64,000 nucleotides of DNA from positions 124,001 to 188,000 of the forward strand of contig NZ_JBEXUX010000011.1 of assembly GCF_040629175.1 (NCBI RefSeq), given 5' to 3'. This stretch comes from Embleya sp040629175. GTDB taxonomy: Bacteria; Actinomycetota; Actinomycetes; Streptomycetales; Streptomycetaceae. Of this stretch, positions 43,040 through 51,338 are shown in pieces (position 1 is the first letter of the stretch; each line of letters begins with the position of its first letter). The notes under the pieces were generated by a model that was not told where the DNA came from, ran no database searches, and saw nothing but the letters and a program-made list of their open reading frames with translations. A program made the translations under genes and the position numbers.

Positions 43040-43264
43040 ATCACGGCCGTCCATGCCTTGTCGACCGCCACCTCGGCGGCCAGGAGCGGCGCGTCGTCGG
43101 TGCGCTCGAACGCCTTGAGACGACCTCCGGTGTCGGTGACCGCTGCCGCGACCGGGAAGCCGATCTCATCGGCGGCGGCGAGCACCGCCCCCGATCAGCT
43201 CGGAGGCAGCGGAGCGGGTGATGGTGGGAGCGGACTGCGACTTCGCCTGTGTTCGACGGTTCAT
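43040..43264 (-). pseudogene. Truncated, frameshifted GlcG/HbpS (DUF336) gene
   Basis: ATG 43264 has an AGGAAGG site. The first frame reads APTITRSAASELIGGGA; a shift then gives LAAADEIGFPVAAAVTDTGG and LKAFERTDDAPLLAAEVAVD, the classic heme-binding GlcG/HbpS start. It ends after KAWTAV, leaving about half the usual 140 residues; the lost end abuts the ThDP gene's stop. Confidence 0.7.
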
Positions 43265-43384
43265 CGGTGCCTTCCTGCGCGACGAATGAGGGTGGGGGTG
43301 ATTGCCGGGGAGGGGCGTTCGAGGACGCGTCAGGCCGGTCGTGCGCCGGCGACGGGTGGCGGTGCACATGCCGGGAAGCGTGGG

Positions 43385-44353
43385 TCAGGAGGTGACACGC
43401 AGGACGAGCTTGCCGCGGGTACGGTTGTTCTCGCCGCGGGCGTGGGCCCGGGCGACCTGCTCCAGCGCGAAGACCTCCTCGACCTCGACTGCCACCGCTC
43501 CGGCATCGATGAGCTCGGCGATCCGGGTCAGGGCCGTGCCGTCGGGTTCGACCAGGAAGGCGCTCGCACGCATACCGCGCGCCCGAGCGGCCTCGGCCAG
43601 TTCGGCCGAGACCCCACCGGGGATCGCGACGAGCAGGCCGCCGGGGCGCAGCACATCGAGCGATCGGGTGCCGGTGCGGTCGTGATCGTCACCGACCAGG
43701 TCGATGACCACGTCGACGTCACGGACCGCGTCCTCGAAGCGGGCGGCGGTGTAGTCGACGAGTTCGTCCGCGCCGAGTTCGGTCAGCCAGTCGTGGCGGC
43801 CACCGCTCGCGGTGCCGATGACGTGCGCGCCCAGATGCTTGGCGAACTGGACCGCGAAGTGTCCCACCCCGCCCGCGGCCGCGTGGATCAGCACGCGCCG
43901 GCCCGTGCGGAGCCCCGCGGTGTCCACCAGCGCCTGCCACGCGGTCAGGGCGGCCAGGGGAACGGCGGCGGCCTGTTCGTGATCGAGAGCGGCGGGCTTG
44001 CGGGCGAACTGGCGCGCCGGTGCGGTGACGTACTCGGCGTAGCCGCCGGCCGCGCGGGGGAACCACGGCATCCCGTAGACCTCGTCACCGGGCTCGAAGG
44101 TGGTCACCCCGAAGCCGATCTCCTCCACCACCCCGGACACGTCCCAGCCCAGAGTGAACGGCGGCTCGCCCAGCACCCCGGCCATTCCACCGCCGGAACG
44201 CGTCTTCCAGTCCACGGGGTTGATCCCGGCGGCGTGCACCCGCACCAGGATCTCGGTCGGCAGGGGCGCGGGCCGGGGCACCCGCGCCACCCGCAGCACC
44301 TCCGGACCGCCGAATCCGTCCTGGATCAGCGCGCGCATCAAGGTTGCGGACAT
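43385..44353 (-). CDS. NADP-dependent quinone oxidoreductase-like MDR enzyme
   Basis: A 322-residue zinc-free medium-chain reductase. It opens with MRALIQDGFGGPEVLRV and the VHAAGINPVDWKTRSG loop typical of zinc-free quinone reductases; no CxxC zinc site. The cofactor motif is HAAAGGVGHFAVQFAKHLGA, which favours NADPH. GGAG precedes the ATG. It is divergent from an HxlR regulator across an inverted-repeat operator, a common pairing in which the reductase removes electrophilic quinones or aldehydes that the regulator senses. Confidence 0.92.
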   Translation of the reverse strand: MSATLMRALIQDGFGGPEVLRVARVPRPAPLPTEILVRVHAAGINPVDWKTRSGGGMAGVLGEPPFTLGWDVSGVVEEIGFGVTTFEPGDEVYGMPWFPRAAGGYAEYVTAPARQFARKPAALDHEQAAAVPLAALTAWQALVDTAGLRTGRRVLIHAAAGGVGHFAVQFAKHLGAHVIGTASGGRHDWLTELGADELVDYTAARFEDAVRDVDVVIDLVGDDHDRTGTRSLDVLRPGGLLVAIPGGVSAELAEAARARGMRASAFLVEPDGTALTRIAELIDAGAVAVEVEEVFALEQVARAHARGENNRTRGKLVLRVTS

Positions 44354-44436
44354 ACGTCAACTCCAAGCAGGTGGAACGGCGGGAGGCCGGTCGTGCGGCC
44401 TCCCGGTTGGTGTTGGCGACGGTATCCACGCGCCTA

Positions 44437-44458
44437 TAGTTACCCGCAAGGGTTACTA
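44437..44458. promoter_or_regulatory. HxlR operator between divergent genes
   Basis: TAGTTACCC and GGGTTACTA flank GCAA; 16 of 22 positions are symmetric (TAGT, ACCC, GGGT, ACTA). It lies 36 bases before the HxlR start and 84 before the reductase start. Confidence 0.55.
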
Positions 44459-44494
44459 CTTTCCTTTGGGAAGCAACCAGGTGAGGAGCGGTTC

Positions 44495-44878
44495 ATGGCG
44501 ATGGAATGTGCAACAGGCCGGCACAGCGACCACGACGTCTACGCCGCCCAGTGCCCCTGCCGCGCGATGCTGGACATGCTCGCCAACAAGTGGTCGGCGC
44601 TGGCCATCGGCGCACTCGAACAGGGCCCGCGACGCTTCGGCGAGCTGCAGCGGCGCCTACAGGGCATCAGCCCCAAAGTCCTCACCCAGACCCTGCGCCG
44701 TCTGGAGGACTCCGGCATCCTCACCCGCACCGTCTACCCCGCCGTACCCCTGCACGTGGAGTACGCCCTCACCCCTTTGGGCCACGGCGCCGCCGTCCCC
44801 CTCGGCCTGCTGCGCACCTGGGTCGAGGAGAACCTCGACAACACCGCCGCAAGCCCGTGCCGGCCCCGGAACGCCTGA
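44495..44878 (+). CDS. HxlR/MarR-like redox-type regulator
   Basis: A 127-residue winged-helix regulator: CPCRAMLDMLANKWSALAIGAL, then RRFGELQRRLQGISPKVLTQ and TLRRLEDSGILTRTVY. Cysteines C20 and C22 just before the first core helix match the sensing cysteine of YodB/QorR/HypR-type HxlR proteins, which react with quinones, aldehydes or disulfide stress. GAGGAG precedes the ATG at 44495. Probably represses itself and the divergent reductase. Confidence 0.92.
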   Translation: MAMECATGRHSDHDVYAAQCPCRAMLDMLANKWSALAIGALEQGPRRFGELQRRLQGISPKVLTQTLRRLEDSGILTRTVYPAVPLHVEYALTPLGHGAAVPLGLLRTWVEENLDNTAASPCRPRNA

Positions 44879-45081
44879 CCCTCCCCGCCACGACGGGTTC
44901 GTAAAGCCACGCGGCCGGACACGGACGGCCAACCACCGTCACACGGACGCACAATCGCATCGAGCCACGACCGTGGCTGTTGCCGATGGGGGACGGGGCT
45001 ACGCCAACAGGCAGGCGTACAGGCCGCTGCTCGCATTTGTTCGGCTCATGGCGCGACTCCCGCCCCGCTCCGGCCCAGCCG

Positions 45082-45807
45082 CTATGCGGACAGTCGCCGG
45101 AGCCATTCCGCCAGGAGTTGTTGTTCGGCTTCGCTGAGGGCGTTCTGGCCGGGCAGCGCGGCGCGCAGGGCACGGGCGGCGCCGGCCGGCCCCTGTTCGC
45201 GTACGGCCGGTTCCCGGGTGGTGACGGTGGTCACCATGGATTCGCGCAGTGCGACGAGGAGTTCCGGGTTTCGCTGGGGCTCGGGCACCGACAGCCAGGT
45301 CAGGATGGCACCGCCGGCAGCGGCGTGGACGATCTGGACCGCGAGGCCCTCTTCCACGCGCAAGAGCCCTGCGGCGGCGATGCGGCGGATTCGGTCCAAG
45401 AGGTGTTCGAGGCCGATCCGGATGACGGCGGTGGACCGGGTGGGCTCGCCGTACATCAGCAGGTACAGCGCGGGGTTGGTCCGCCCGAACTCGACCACGG
45501 CGTCCCAGCCGTCGCGCAGTTCCTTGATCGGGTCCTGCGGGGCGGGGTCGATCTGCCGCTTGGCCGCCAGGAAGCGGGTGAAGCCGTGCTCGGCCACGGC
45601 GTCCAGCAGCCCCTCCTTGTCGCCGAACAATCGGTAGAGGGCCGGCGGCTGTAGCCCGGCGGCGTCGGCGACCGCCCGGGTGGTGACCGCGTCGCGGCCG
45701 CCGCGCTCCAGCAGGTCCATCGCGGCGTCGATGACCCGGTGGCGCGTCTGCTCGCGCGCCGTGATGCCGGGCTCCGCGCGCCGCGTATAGGTCGGTTCAA
45801 CAGGCAT
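45082..45807 (-). CDS. TetR-family transcriptional regulator
   Basis: A 241-residue regulator. The N-terminal helix-turn-helix is RHRVIDAAMDLLERGG followed by TTRAVADAAGLQPPALYRLF (about residues 20-65). The long helical remainder is a ligand-binding and dimer domain of unknown specificity. The ATG at 45807 is used; a further 18 upstream codons would cover the operator region. Divergent from the amidohydrolase at 45933, with several dyads between. Confidence 0.9.
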   Translation of the reverse strand: MPVEPTYTRRAEPGITAREQTRHRVIDAAMDLLERGGRDAVTTRAVADAAGLQPPALYRLFGDKEGLLDAVAEHGFTRFLAAKRQIDPAPQDPIKELRDGWDAVVEFGRTNPALYLLMYGEPTRSTAVIRIGLEHLLDRIRRIAAAGLLRVEEGLAVQIVHAAAGGAILTWLSVPEPQRNPELLVALRESMVTTVTTREPAVREQGPAGAARALRAALPGQNALSEAEQQLLAEWLRRLSA

Positions 45808-45815
45808 GGAGCAAC

Positions 45816-45844
45816 GATAGCGCCATCGAGACAGCCTTGCTATC
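45816..45844. promoter_or_regulatory. GATAGC-N17-GCTATC dyad near the TetR start
   Basis: GATAGC at 45816 and GCTATC at 45839 are inverted. It sits within 40 bases of the TetR start and could be an autoregulatory site. Confidence 0.4.
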
Positions 45845-45869
45845 AGTGTTATCGCATTCATGTTGACGT

Positions 45870-45889
45870 CGTTAATATCGATGATAACG
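45870..45889. promoter_or_regulatory. Imperfect 20-bp palindrome between TetR and amidohydrolase genes
   Basis: CGTTA, then ATCGAT in the centre, then TAACG; 16 of 20 positions are symmetric. It lies 43 bases before the amidohydrolase start, in the promoter region. Likely TetR binding site. Confidence 0.5.
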
Positions 45890-45932
45890 TCGAAGGCGAT
45901 TCACTGGAAACATCAGTACGAGGAGAACCGTC

Positions 45933-46970
45933 ATGTCCGACCGTTTGCGGATCATCGGAGTGGAAGAGACCGTCGTCGTCCCGGCCGTCCACGAGGCGTA
46001 CGAGCGGGCCGGATCGCCGCAGATCCCCGCGCGTGGTTTCGGGGACGGTCCGATCGCAAGGAATCTGCACGAGGTCGGGGAGCAGCGGCTGGCCCACATG
46101 GACGATCAGGGCATCGACGTCGCCGTGCTGTCCCTGTCGTCTCCGGGCGTGCAGGACCTGCCGGAGGCCGACGCCGTCGCGGTGGCCCGCGAGGCCAACG
46201 ACCAGCTCGCCGGGATCGTCGCAGCCCGGCCCGACCGCTTCCAGGCGTTCGCCGCGATTCCCACCCAGTCGCCGGTGGCGGCCGCGGCCGAGTTGGAGCG
46301 CGCGGTGTGCGAGCTGGGCTTCCCCGGAGCCATGCTGTACGGCCGTACCGGCGACAAGCCGGCCGACCATCCGGACAACGACGAGCTGTACGCGACCGCC
46401 GAGCGGCTGGCCGTGCCGTTGCACTTCCACCCGCAGACACCGGTCCGGCCCGTCGTCGACGCCTATTACTCCAACCTCCCGGACCCCATGGGCCCCGTCC
46501 TGGCCGGAGCCGGTCTCGGCTGGTACTACGACCTCGGCGTGCAGTACCTGCGCATGATCTTCTCGGGGGTCTTCGACCGGTTCCCCGACCTGCAGGTGAT
46601 CGCCGGACACTGGGGCGAGGTCGTGCTGTTCTACCTCGACCACATCGGCTTCTTCGGCGAGGCCGGCCGGCTGCGGCAGCCCCTCGCCGACTACTTCAAG
46701 CAGAACTTCTGGGTCGCGGGCAGCGGCACCAACAGCCCCCGCTACCTGCGCTGGACCGCCGAAGTGATGGGCACCGACCGGATGTTGTACTCCACCGACT
46801 ACCCCTTCACCTACGGTTTCCGCCCCGGCGGCTTCCCCTACGTCGACACCAGCAACGGCGAAGCCCGCTCCTTCCTGGAGAACTCGCCCTTCACCGACGA
46901 GCAGAAGGCCGACATCGGCCACCGCAACTGGGAACGCCTCACCGCCCGCGCCAAGCGCCCCTCGGCCTGA
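45933..46970 (+). CDS. Amidohydrolase_2 family enzyme (ACMSD/resorcylate-decarboxylase-like)
   Basis: A 345-residue TIM-barrel metalloenzyme. Metal ligands visible: H in VPLHFHPQTP (about 167), H in VIAGHWGE (about 227) and D in LYSTDYPFTY (about 288). The N-terminal ligand motif is the degenerate IIGVEETVV instead of D-x-H-x-H, as in several actinobacterial members. Family members remove CO2 from aromatic acids or hydrolyse cyclic compounds. It has GAGGAGAACCGTC before the ATG. The hairpin after its stop marks a single-gene unit under the divergent TetR. Confidence 0.9.
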   Translation: MSDRLRIIGVEETVVVPAVHEAYERAGSPQIPARGFGDGPIARNLHEVGEQRLAHMDDQGIDVAVLSLSSPGVQDLPEADAVAVAREANDQLAGIVAARPDRFQAFAAIPTQSPVAAAAELERAVCELGFPGAMLYGRTGDKPADHPDNDELYATAERLAVPLHFHPQTPVRPVVDAYYSNLPDPMGPVLAGAGLGWYYDLGVQYLRMIFSGVFDRFPDLQVIAGHWGEVVLFYLDHIGFFGEAGRLRQPLADYFKQNFWVAGSGTNSPRYLRWTAEVMGTDRMLYSTDYPFTYGFRPGGFPYVDTSNGEARSFLENSPFTDEQKADIGHRNWERLTARAKRPSA

Positions 46971-46985
46971 AGCGCGCCCCCCACC

Positions 46986-47021
46986 GGCCGGCCGGAATGC
47001 CACCACGCCCTCCGGCCGGCC
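46986..47021 (+). terminator. Hairpin after the amidohydrolase gene
   Basis: GGCCGGCCGGA at 46986-46996 pairs with TCCGGCCGGCC at 47011-47021; 11-bp perfect stem, 14-nt loop, 15 bases past the stop codon. Confidence 0.65.
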
Positions 47022-47253
47022 CCACCGTCAACCCCCGGCACCTGCCATCGGCGGGATCTCGGGTGGTCCGCGACGTCGTCCGAAGCGCACCGACGCGAGC
47101 GTGTGGTGGGCGAGTCCGGGCAGGCCCGCCGGGCCTACGTCGACACGTCGTTCTCTCCTACGTGGGTGAACGGCGCGGGAACCGCCTCGGCCGCGGCCTC
47201 GGTGTCGGAACGCGACCCGGCGGCCGGAGGCGAACAGCCGGGGCCGACGGTGC

Positions 47254-48288
47254 TCATGTTTTCCCGGCCAGCGCGCGCAGGCCGGCCGCGGCCAGCGGTG
47301 CGGGTGCGCGGCCCACGGTCTCGAAGCCGAGACCCCGGGTCAGGCCCAGGCGGAAGCGGGCGTGGATTCCCTCGGCGATGACCGCGGCCTTGAAGTAGCC
47401 GAGGGCGATGTAGAAGCCGAGACCGTCCAAGGCGCGCCCGCTCACGAGGCCGTAGTGGTGGGCCAGTTCGGCGGAGGCCGGGAGGCGGTCGCTGGTCGAG
47501 GCGGCCGTGCTCCCCAGCACCGGGGCGAAGGCCGGGTCCGCGTATGCCAGGTGAAGGCCCAGGTCGGCGAGCGGGTCGCCGAGAGTGGCCATCTCCCAGT
47601 CGACCACGGCGCGCACGTCCGTCGGATCGTCGGGAGCCAGGATGGCGTTGTCGATCCGGAAGTCGCCGTGCACGATCGAGACGCCGCTCTCCGGCGGGCA
47701 CATCTCGTCGAGCCCGGCGTGCAGGGCGTCGAGGTCGGCGAGGTCTTGGGTGCGTACCCGGTGCCACTGGTCGTACCAGCGCCGGACCTGCCGGGCGAGG
47801 TAGCCCTCGGCCCGGCCGAAGCCGTCGAGTCCGACCGAGCCGGGATCGACGGCGTGCAGGCGGGCCAGGGTGTCCACGAGAGCGTGGGCGCAGCCGGCGA
47901 TCCGCTCGTCCGGCAGCCTGTGCAGTTGCTCACGGGCGCGGATGACGGTTCCCTCGACGTACTCGACCACCGAGAACGGCACACCCAACAGGGCGGTGTC
48001 ACCGAAGGCGACGGCGCGCGCCACCGGGACCGCGTTGCCGGCGAGCGCGGAGACGACCCGGTACTCCCTGGCCATGTCGTGTGCGGACGGGGTCAGCTCG
48101 CCCAGGGGTGGGCGACGAAGGACCCAGTCGGTGTGTCCGTCGGTGACCTTGTAGGTGAGGTTGGACCGTCCGCCGTGCATGAGCTCGGCGGCGAGTTCGC
48201 CGCGGAAGCCGGGCACATGTTCCTCGAAGAAGCGGTTCAACAGCGGCAGGTCCAGTCCGTCGGGGCTTTCTCCGGCGTCCGCGTTCAC
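47254..48288 (-). CDS. APH-fold kinase, LvaA/ACAD10-11-type acyl-CoA kinase
   Basis: A 344-residue protein of the aminoglycoside-phosphotransferase fold. The Brenner loop HGDFRIDN and the metal aspartate in VVDWEMATLGDP are intact, and the N-lobe has FRGELAAELMHGGRSNLTYKV. The GTG at 48288 overlaps the stop of the acyl-CoA dehydrogenase gene (GTGA), so the two are translated together. This pairing is known from ACAD10/11 in animals and LvaA/LvaC in Pseudomonas, where the kinase phosphorylates the hydroxyl of 4-hydroxyacyl-CoA. Antibiotic resistance is therefore unlikely. The neighbour-based function is inferred. Confidence 0.88.
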   Translation of the reverse strand: MNADAGESPDGLDLPLLNRFFEEHVPGFRGELAAELMHGGRSNLTYKVTDGHTDWVLRRPPLGELTPSAHDMAREYRVVSALAGNAVPVARAVAFGDTALLGVPFSVVEYVEGTVIRAREQLHRLPDERIAGCAHALVDTLARLHAVDPGSVGLDGFGRAEGYLARQVRRWYDQWHRVRTQDLADLDALHAGLDEMCPPESGVSIVHGDFRIDNAILAPDDPTDVRAVVDWEMATLGDPLADLGLHLAYADPAFAPVLGSTAASTSDRLPASAELAHHYGLVSGRALDGLGFYIALGYFKAAVIAEGIHARFRLGLTRGLGFETVGRAPAPLAAAGLRALAGKT

Positions 48289-49475
48289 CGGGCGGTCGCC
48301 GTCTCGTGTCGGCGGACGACCCGGCGGGCGATGGCCCAGCGGTGGGTTTCCGAGGGCCCGTCGTAGATCCTGAACGGTCGCACCTCGCGCAGGAAGCGCC
48401 CCAGCAGGGCGTCCCCGGACACGCCCAGGGAGCCGCAGATCTGCAACGAGCGGTCCACCACCCGCCAGACGGCCTCGGCGCAGAAGGTCTTGGCGATCGA
48501 GGTGGACTGTGCTCCCGATCCTCCTCGATCGAGGTCCGCGCACGCCTGCAGGATGAGACCGTGGGCGGCGGCGATGTCGATCTCGTTGTCCGCGATCATC
48601 TGCTGGGCCATGCCCAGGTCGGCCAGCCGCGAGCCGAACAACTCGCGGCTGGTCGCCCTGGCCACCGCGATGTCCTGGGCCCGGCGGGCGATGCCGAGCC
48701 AGCGCATGCAGTGCGTCGTACGCGCCGGACCGAGCCGGACCCGGGCGTGGCGGAACCCTTCGTCCACCTCCCCGAGTACGGCGTTCTCGGGGACGAGGCA
48801 GCCGTCGAAGAACAGTTCGAGGTGTCCGCCGAACAGGCTCTCGTCGAGCGTGTCGATGTGTCGCACGATCTTCATGCCCGGGTTCGTGGCCTCGACGAGA
48901 AACATGGTCGCGCCCCCGGCGTCGCCCGGGGTGCCGGAGGTCCGCGCCATCACGATGGCGAAGGCCGCGCCGTCGGCGCCGGTGACGAACCACTTGCGGC
49001 CGTCGATGCGCCAGCCGCCCGGGACGCGTTCGGCCCGGGTGGTCAGGGCGCTGGGATCCGACCCGGCCCCCGGGGCGGGTTCGGTCATCGCGAAGCAGGA
49101 CCGCAGGTCACCGGCGGCGAGGGGGCGCAGCCGGCGCTCCTTCTGCTCGGGTGTCGCGATGGCCTCCAACATGTGCATGTTGCCTTCGTCGGGTGCGGCG
49201 ATGTTCAGGGCGAGCGGGCCGAGCAACGAGTAGCCGGCCGCCTCGAAGACGAACGCGCGGTCGCGCATGTCCAGGCCGTGCCCGCCGAACTCCGGGGCGA
49301 CGTGCGGCGCCAGGATGCCCGCCTCGCGGGCGGCCCGCTGAAGTTCCCGTCGTATCGCCTCGGTCGGCACGCCTCTGTGGCGCTCCTCGACCGGAAGTAC
49401 CGTCTCGCGGACGAACCGCGCGGTGCGTTCCGCCAGTTCCGCCGCGACCGGACCGGGTGTGAGATCGACTGCCAT
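48285..49475 (-). CDS. Acyl-CoA dehydrogenase, LvaC/ACAD11-type
   Basis: A 396-residue FAD enzyme. Motifs include FAMTEPAPGAGSDPSAL (flavin and substrate pocket), WFVTGADGAAFAIV, and the C-terminal YDGPSETHRWAIARRVVRR, where the glutamate is the usual catalytic-base site of ACAD11-like enzymes. It is the first gene of a two-gene unit with the kinase. In the known pathway this partner eliminates phosphate and rehydrates, turning a 4-hydroxy into a 3-hydroxyacyl-CoA. A GGCTAA-N6-TTAGCC operator lies 12 bases upstream of its ATG and reaches into its 5' region. Confidence 0.9.
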   Translation of the reverse strand: MAVDLTPGPVAAELAERTARFVRETVLPVEERHRGVPTEAIRRELQRAAREAGILAPHVAPEFGGHGLDMRDRAFVFEAAGYSLLGPLALNIAAPDEGNMHMLEAIATPEQKERRLRPLAAGDLRSCFAMTEPAPGAGSDPSALTTRAERVPGGWRIDGRKWFVTGADGAAFAIVMARTSGTPGDAGGATMFLVEATNPGMKIVRHIDTLDESLFGGHLELFFDGCLVPENAVLGEVDEGFRHARVRLGPARTTHCMRWLGIARRAQDIAVARATSRELFGSRLADLGMAQQMIADNEIDIAAAHGLILQACADLDRGGSGAQSTSIAKTFCAEAVWRVVDRSLQICGSLGVSGDALLGRFLREVRPFRIYDGPSETHRWAIARRVVRRHETATAR

Positions 49476-49486
49476 GAACCCTCCCA

Positions 49487-49504
49487 GGCTAATGAGCGTT
49501 AGCC
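49487..49504. promoter_or_regulatory. TetR operator copy 1, GGCTAA-N6-TTAGCC
   Basis: Perfect 6-bp inverted repeat with 6-nt spacer, 12 bases upstream of the acyl-CoA dehydrogenase start. Matches the copy at 49564. Confidence 0.7.
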
Positions 49505-49563
49505 GACCGTACCAGGATGCTTCTCGGAATCGTAGAAATGTGAGCAGGGGAGGTAGAGTCGGT

Positions 49564-49581
49564 GGCTAATAGAAGTTAGCG
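49564..49581. promoter_or_regulatory. TetR operator copy 2, GGCTAA-N6-TTAGCG
   Basis: Same layout as copy 1 with one changed end base; 26 bases upstream of the TetR GTG start. Its presence beside both divergent genes supports shared control. Confidence 0.7.
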
Positions 49582-49607
49582 AAATGTTCAGACCTGGGAG
49601 TGTGCTC

Positions 49608-50192
49608 GTGTCCGACTCGCTGCGATCCGAGGCCATCCGTGCCGCCGCGTTGGATCTGTTCACCGAGCGTGGCTACGAGGCGACGACCATGGCGGACATC
49701 GGCTCCGCGGTCGGCGTCCGCGGTCCGAGCCTGTACAAGCACGTCTCCTCCAAGCAGGGCCTGCTGGTGCAGATCATCCGCAGCACGATGGAGGACCTGC
49801 TCGCCGCGCATCGGGCGGCCGTCGCGACGACGGACGACTGGGCGGAACGACTGCGGCGCGCCACCGAGACCCACGTGCGCTACCACGCCCGGCACCGCCG
49901 GGAGGCGTTCGTCGGCACCCGCGAACTCCGCAGTCTCGTGGAGCCCCATCGCGCGGAGGCACTGGCGCAACGCGCCGAATACGAGGCGTGCTTTCGCGAC
50001 CTGATCACCGCCGGAGTCGACGCCGGTCGGTTCCGGGTCGCGTCCGCGCGCTTGGCCTCCTACGCCATCCTGGATCTGGGCATGGGCGTCGCCGTATGGT
50101 TCCGCGAGGACGGCGAGATCACCGAGGAAGCCGTGGCCTGGGAGTACGGCGAGATCGCGCTGCGCATCGTCGGTGCGAACGTGGCCCGATGA
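49608..50192 (+). CDS. TetR-family regulator of the acyl-CoA dehydrogenase/kinase pair
   Basis: A 194-residue regulator with helix-turn-helix RSEAIRAAALDLFTERGY, then TTMADIGSAVGVRGPSLYKH. The C-terminal part resembles the TetR_C domains of acyl-CoA-responsive regulators in actinobacteria (KstR2- or FadR-like), but ligand is not readable. GTG 49608 is preferred because GGGAG precedes it; the ATG at 49584 abuts the operator and has no ribosome site. Divergent from the dehydrogenase with two matching operators between them. Confidence 0.9.
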   Translation: MSDSLRSEAIRAAALDLFTERGYEATTMADIGSAVGVRGPSLYKHVSSKQGLLVQIIRSTMEDLLAAHRAAVATTDDWAERLRRATETHVRYHARHRREAFVGTRELRSLVEPHRAEALAQRAEYEACFRDLITAGVDAGRFRVASARLASYAILDLGMGVAVWFREDGEITEEAVAWEYGEIALRIVGANVAR

Positions 50193-50211
50193 TCCGGCCG
50201 CACCGTGTCGG

Positions 50212-50648
50212 TCATCGTCGGTGCAGTTCGTTCACCGCCGTGGTGACCTCGTCGAGCACCGCCGGGATCGGGGTGACGCCGAGGCCGGGGCCCGTCGGTA
50301 CCGTCGGGTGTCCGTCGTGCAGGACGAAGGGCTCGGTGATTCGGCCTCGCCATGCGATGGCCTTTGACCGAGGCGACCAGGGGTGCGAAGCCATCGGCGG
50401 TCACGGACTCGGCCGCCGGCAGCGGAGGTACCAGGTGCCGCAGGAGCACGTCTTCGGCGCCCTCGACGTACTCCGAGGGATAGTCGGGTTCGGCCCCGGC
50501 GACGCACTCGCTCGCCCCATCCCTCGCCGTGCGAGGTGGACACCTGCACCACCAGTGCCGAACGCTCGTATTCGATGCCCAGGGACGTGCGGAAGGGCGT
50601 GACCGGCGGCAGGGAGATGCGGCGCAGGCGGACGTGCTCGATCTTCAT
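50212..50648 (-). pseudogene. Decayed menC/N-acylamino-acid racemase-like gene
   Basis: The first frame reads MKIEHVRLRRISLPPVTPFR, then ERSALVVQV and GEGWGE, the N-terminus of o-succinylbenzoate synthase/N-acylamino acid racemase. A tandem duplication of four bases (GCGAGCGAG) shifts the frame; the next frame continues CVAGAEPDYPSEYVEGAEDV and LLRHLVPPLP. The third frame gives DGHPTVPTGPGLGVTPIP and the last helix to the stop. The whole catalytic barrel, with its lysines and acidic metal ligands, is deleted. The ATG overlaps the upstream GNAT stop (ATGA), so an operon once existed. Confidence 0.8.
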
Positions 50649-51334
50649 CGTCCTTCTCCTCGGGTGAGAACGTAGCCGCAGGCCGCCCGGTCGAAGTCGA
50701 CCAGCCGGGCTCCCTCGGCCAGCAGGGTGCCCAGGGTGTCGCGGAGGGCCAGGCGCCAGTCACGGGCGACGGCCGGCCGGTGTACGCGGAGCAGGTCTAT
50801 GTCGGGCGGTACGGCGACCAGGACTGTCGCGTCGCCCGCCCGCCGGGTCACCGGCCGATCGCCGTCGATGTCCAGCAGTGCCCGCGGGGTCGGCCCGGCG
50901 GGAGTGGGGGCGGGCCCGGTGTCCTCGTCGCATGCCGCCACGGCTCGCGCGCCGCGCAGATCCCAGCGCAACATCAGCCGATCCGACTCGTCGGCGGAGT
51001 TGAGCCCGTCGGACAGGGGACCGTAGTAGTCGGGCAGGTACGTATTCGCCGTGCCACCGAGTTTGTGCAGATTGAAGTGGGCGTTGCGGGCGACGAGCGG
51101 GTCGAACGTCCAGGTGATGTGGTCGACGCCGTGCTCCAGGGCGTGCGCCCGCTGATCCAGTTTGAGCGCGTAGCCGACCTCGCGTCCGCGAGCGGAGACG
51201 TGGACGCCCGCGATGTGGCTGTGCATTCCGGGCCGGCCGGGCGGTCCCCACAGGCCGACGCACGCGCCGAGAAGCCGGTCGTCGCCGTCCGCCTCGTCGA
51301 ACGCGCCCGCCACGTAACTGCCCGCGTCCGCCAT
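50645..51334 (-). pseudogene. N-terminally truncated GNAT-family acetyltransferase
   Basis: The 229-residue frame begins at GSYVAGAFD, which in relatives lies about 40-50 residues into the protein; the first strand and helix of the fold are absent. The remainder is well preserved: HSHIAGVHVSARGREVGYAL (acetyl-CoA loop with R/Q-x-x-G-x-G/A-like part), ITWTFDPLVARNAHFNLHKL, and a C-terminal half. This is the COG3375-type acetyltransferase usually next to N-acylamino acid racemases. No ribosome site is seen before 51334. Probably inactive, though a shortened protein cannot be excluded. Confidence 0.65.
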
Positions 51335-51338
51335 CGCC

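Noticed and set aside
47254..48288. Aminoglycoside-resistance kinase
   Set aside because: The fold matches, but the overlap with an acyl-CoA dehydrogenase gene and ACAD10/11-like N-lobe point to acyl-CoA metabolism.
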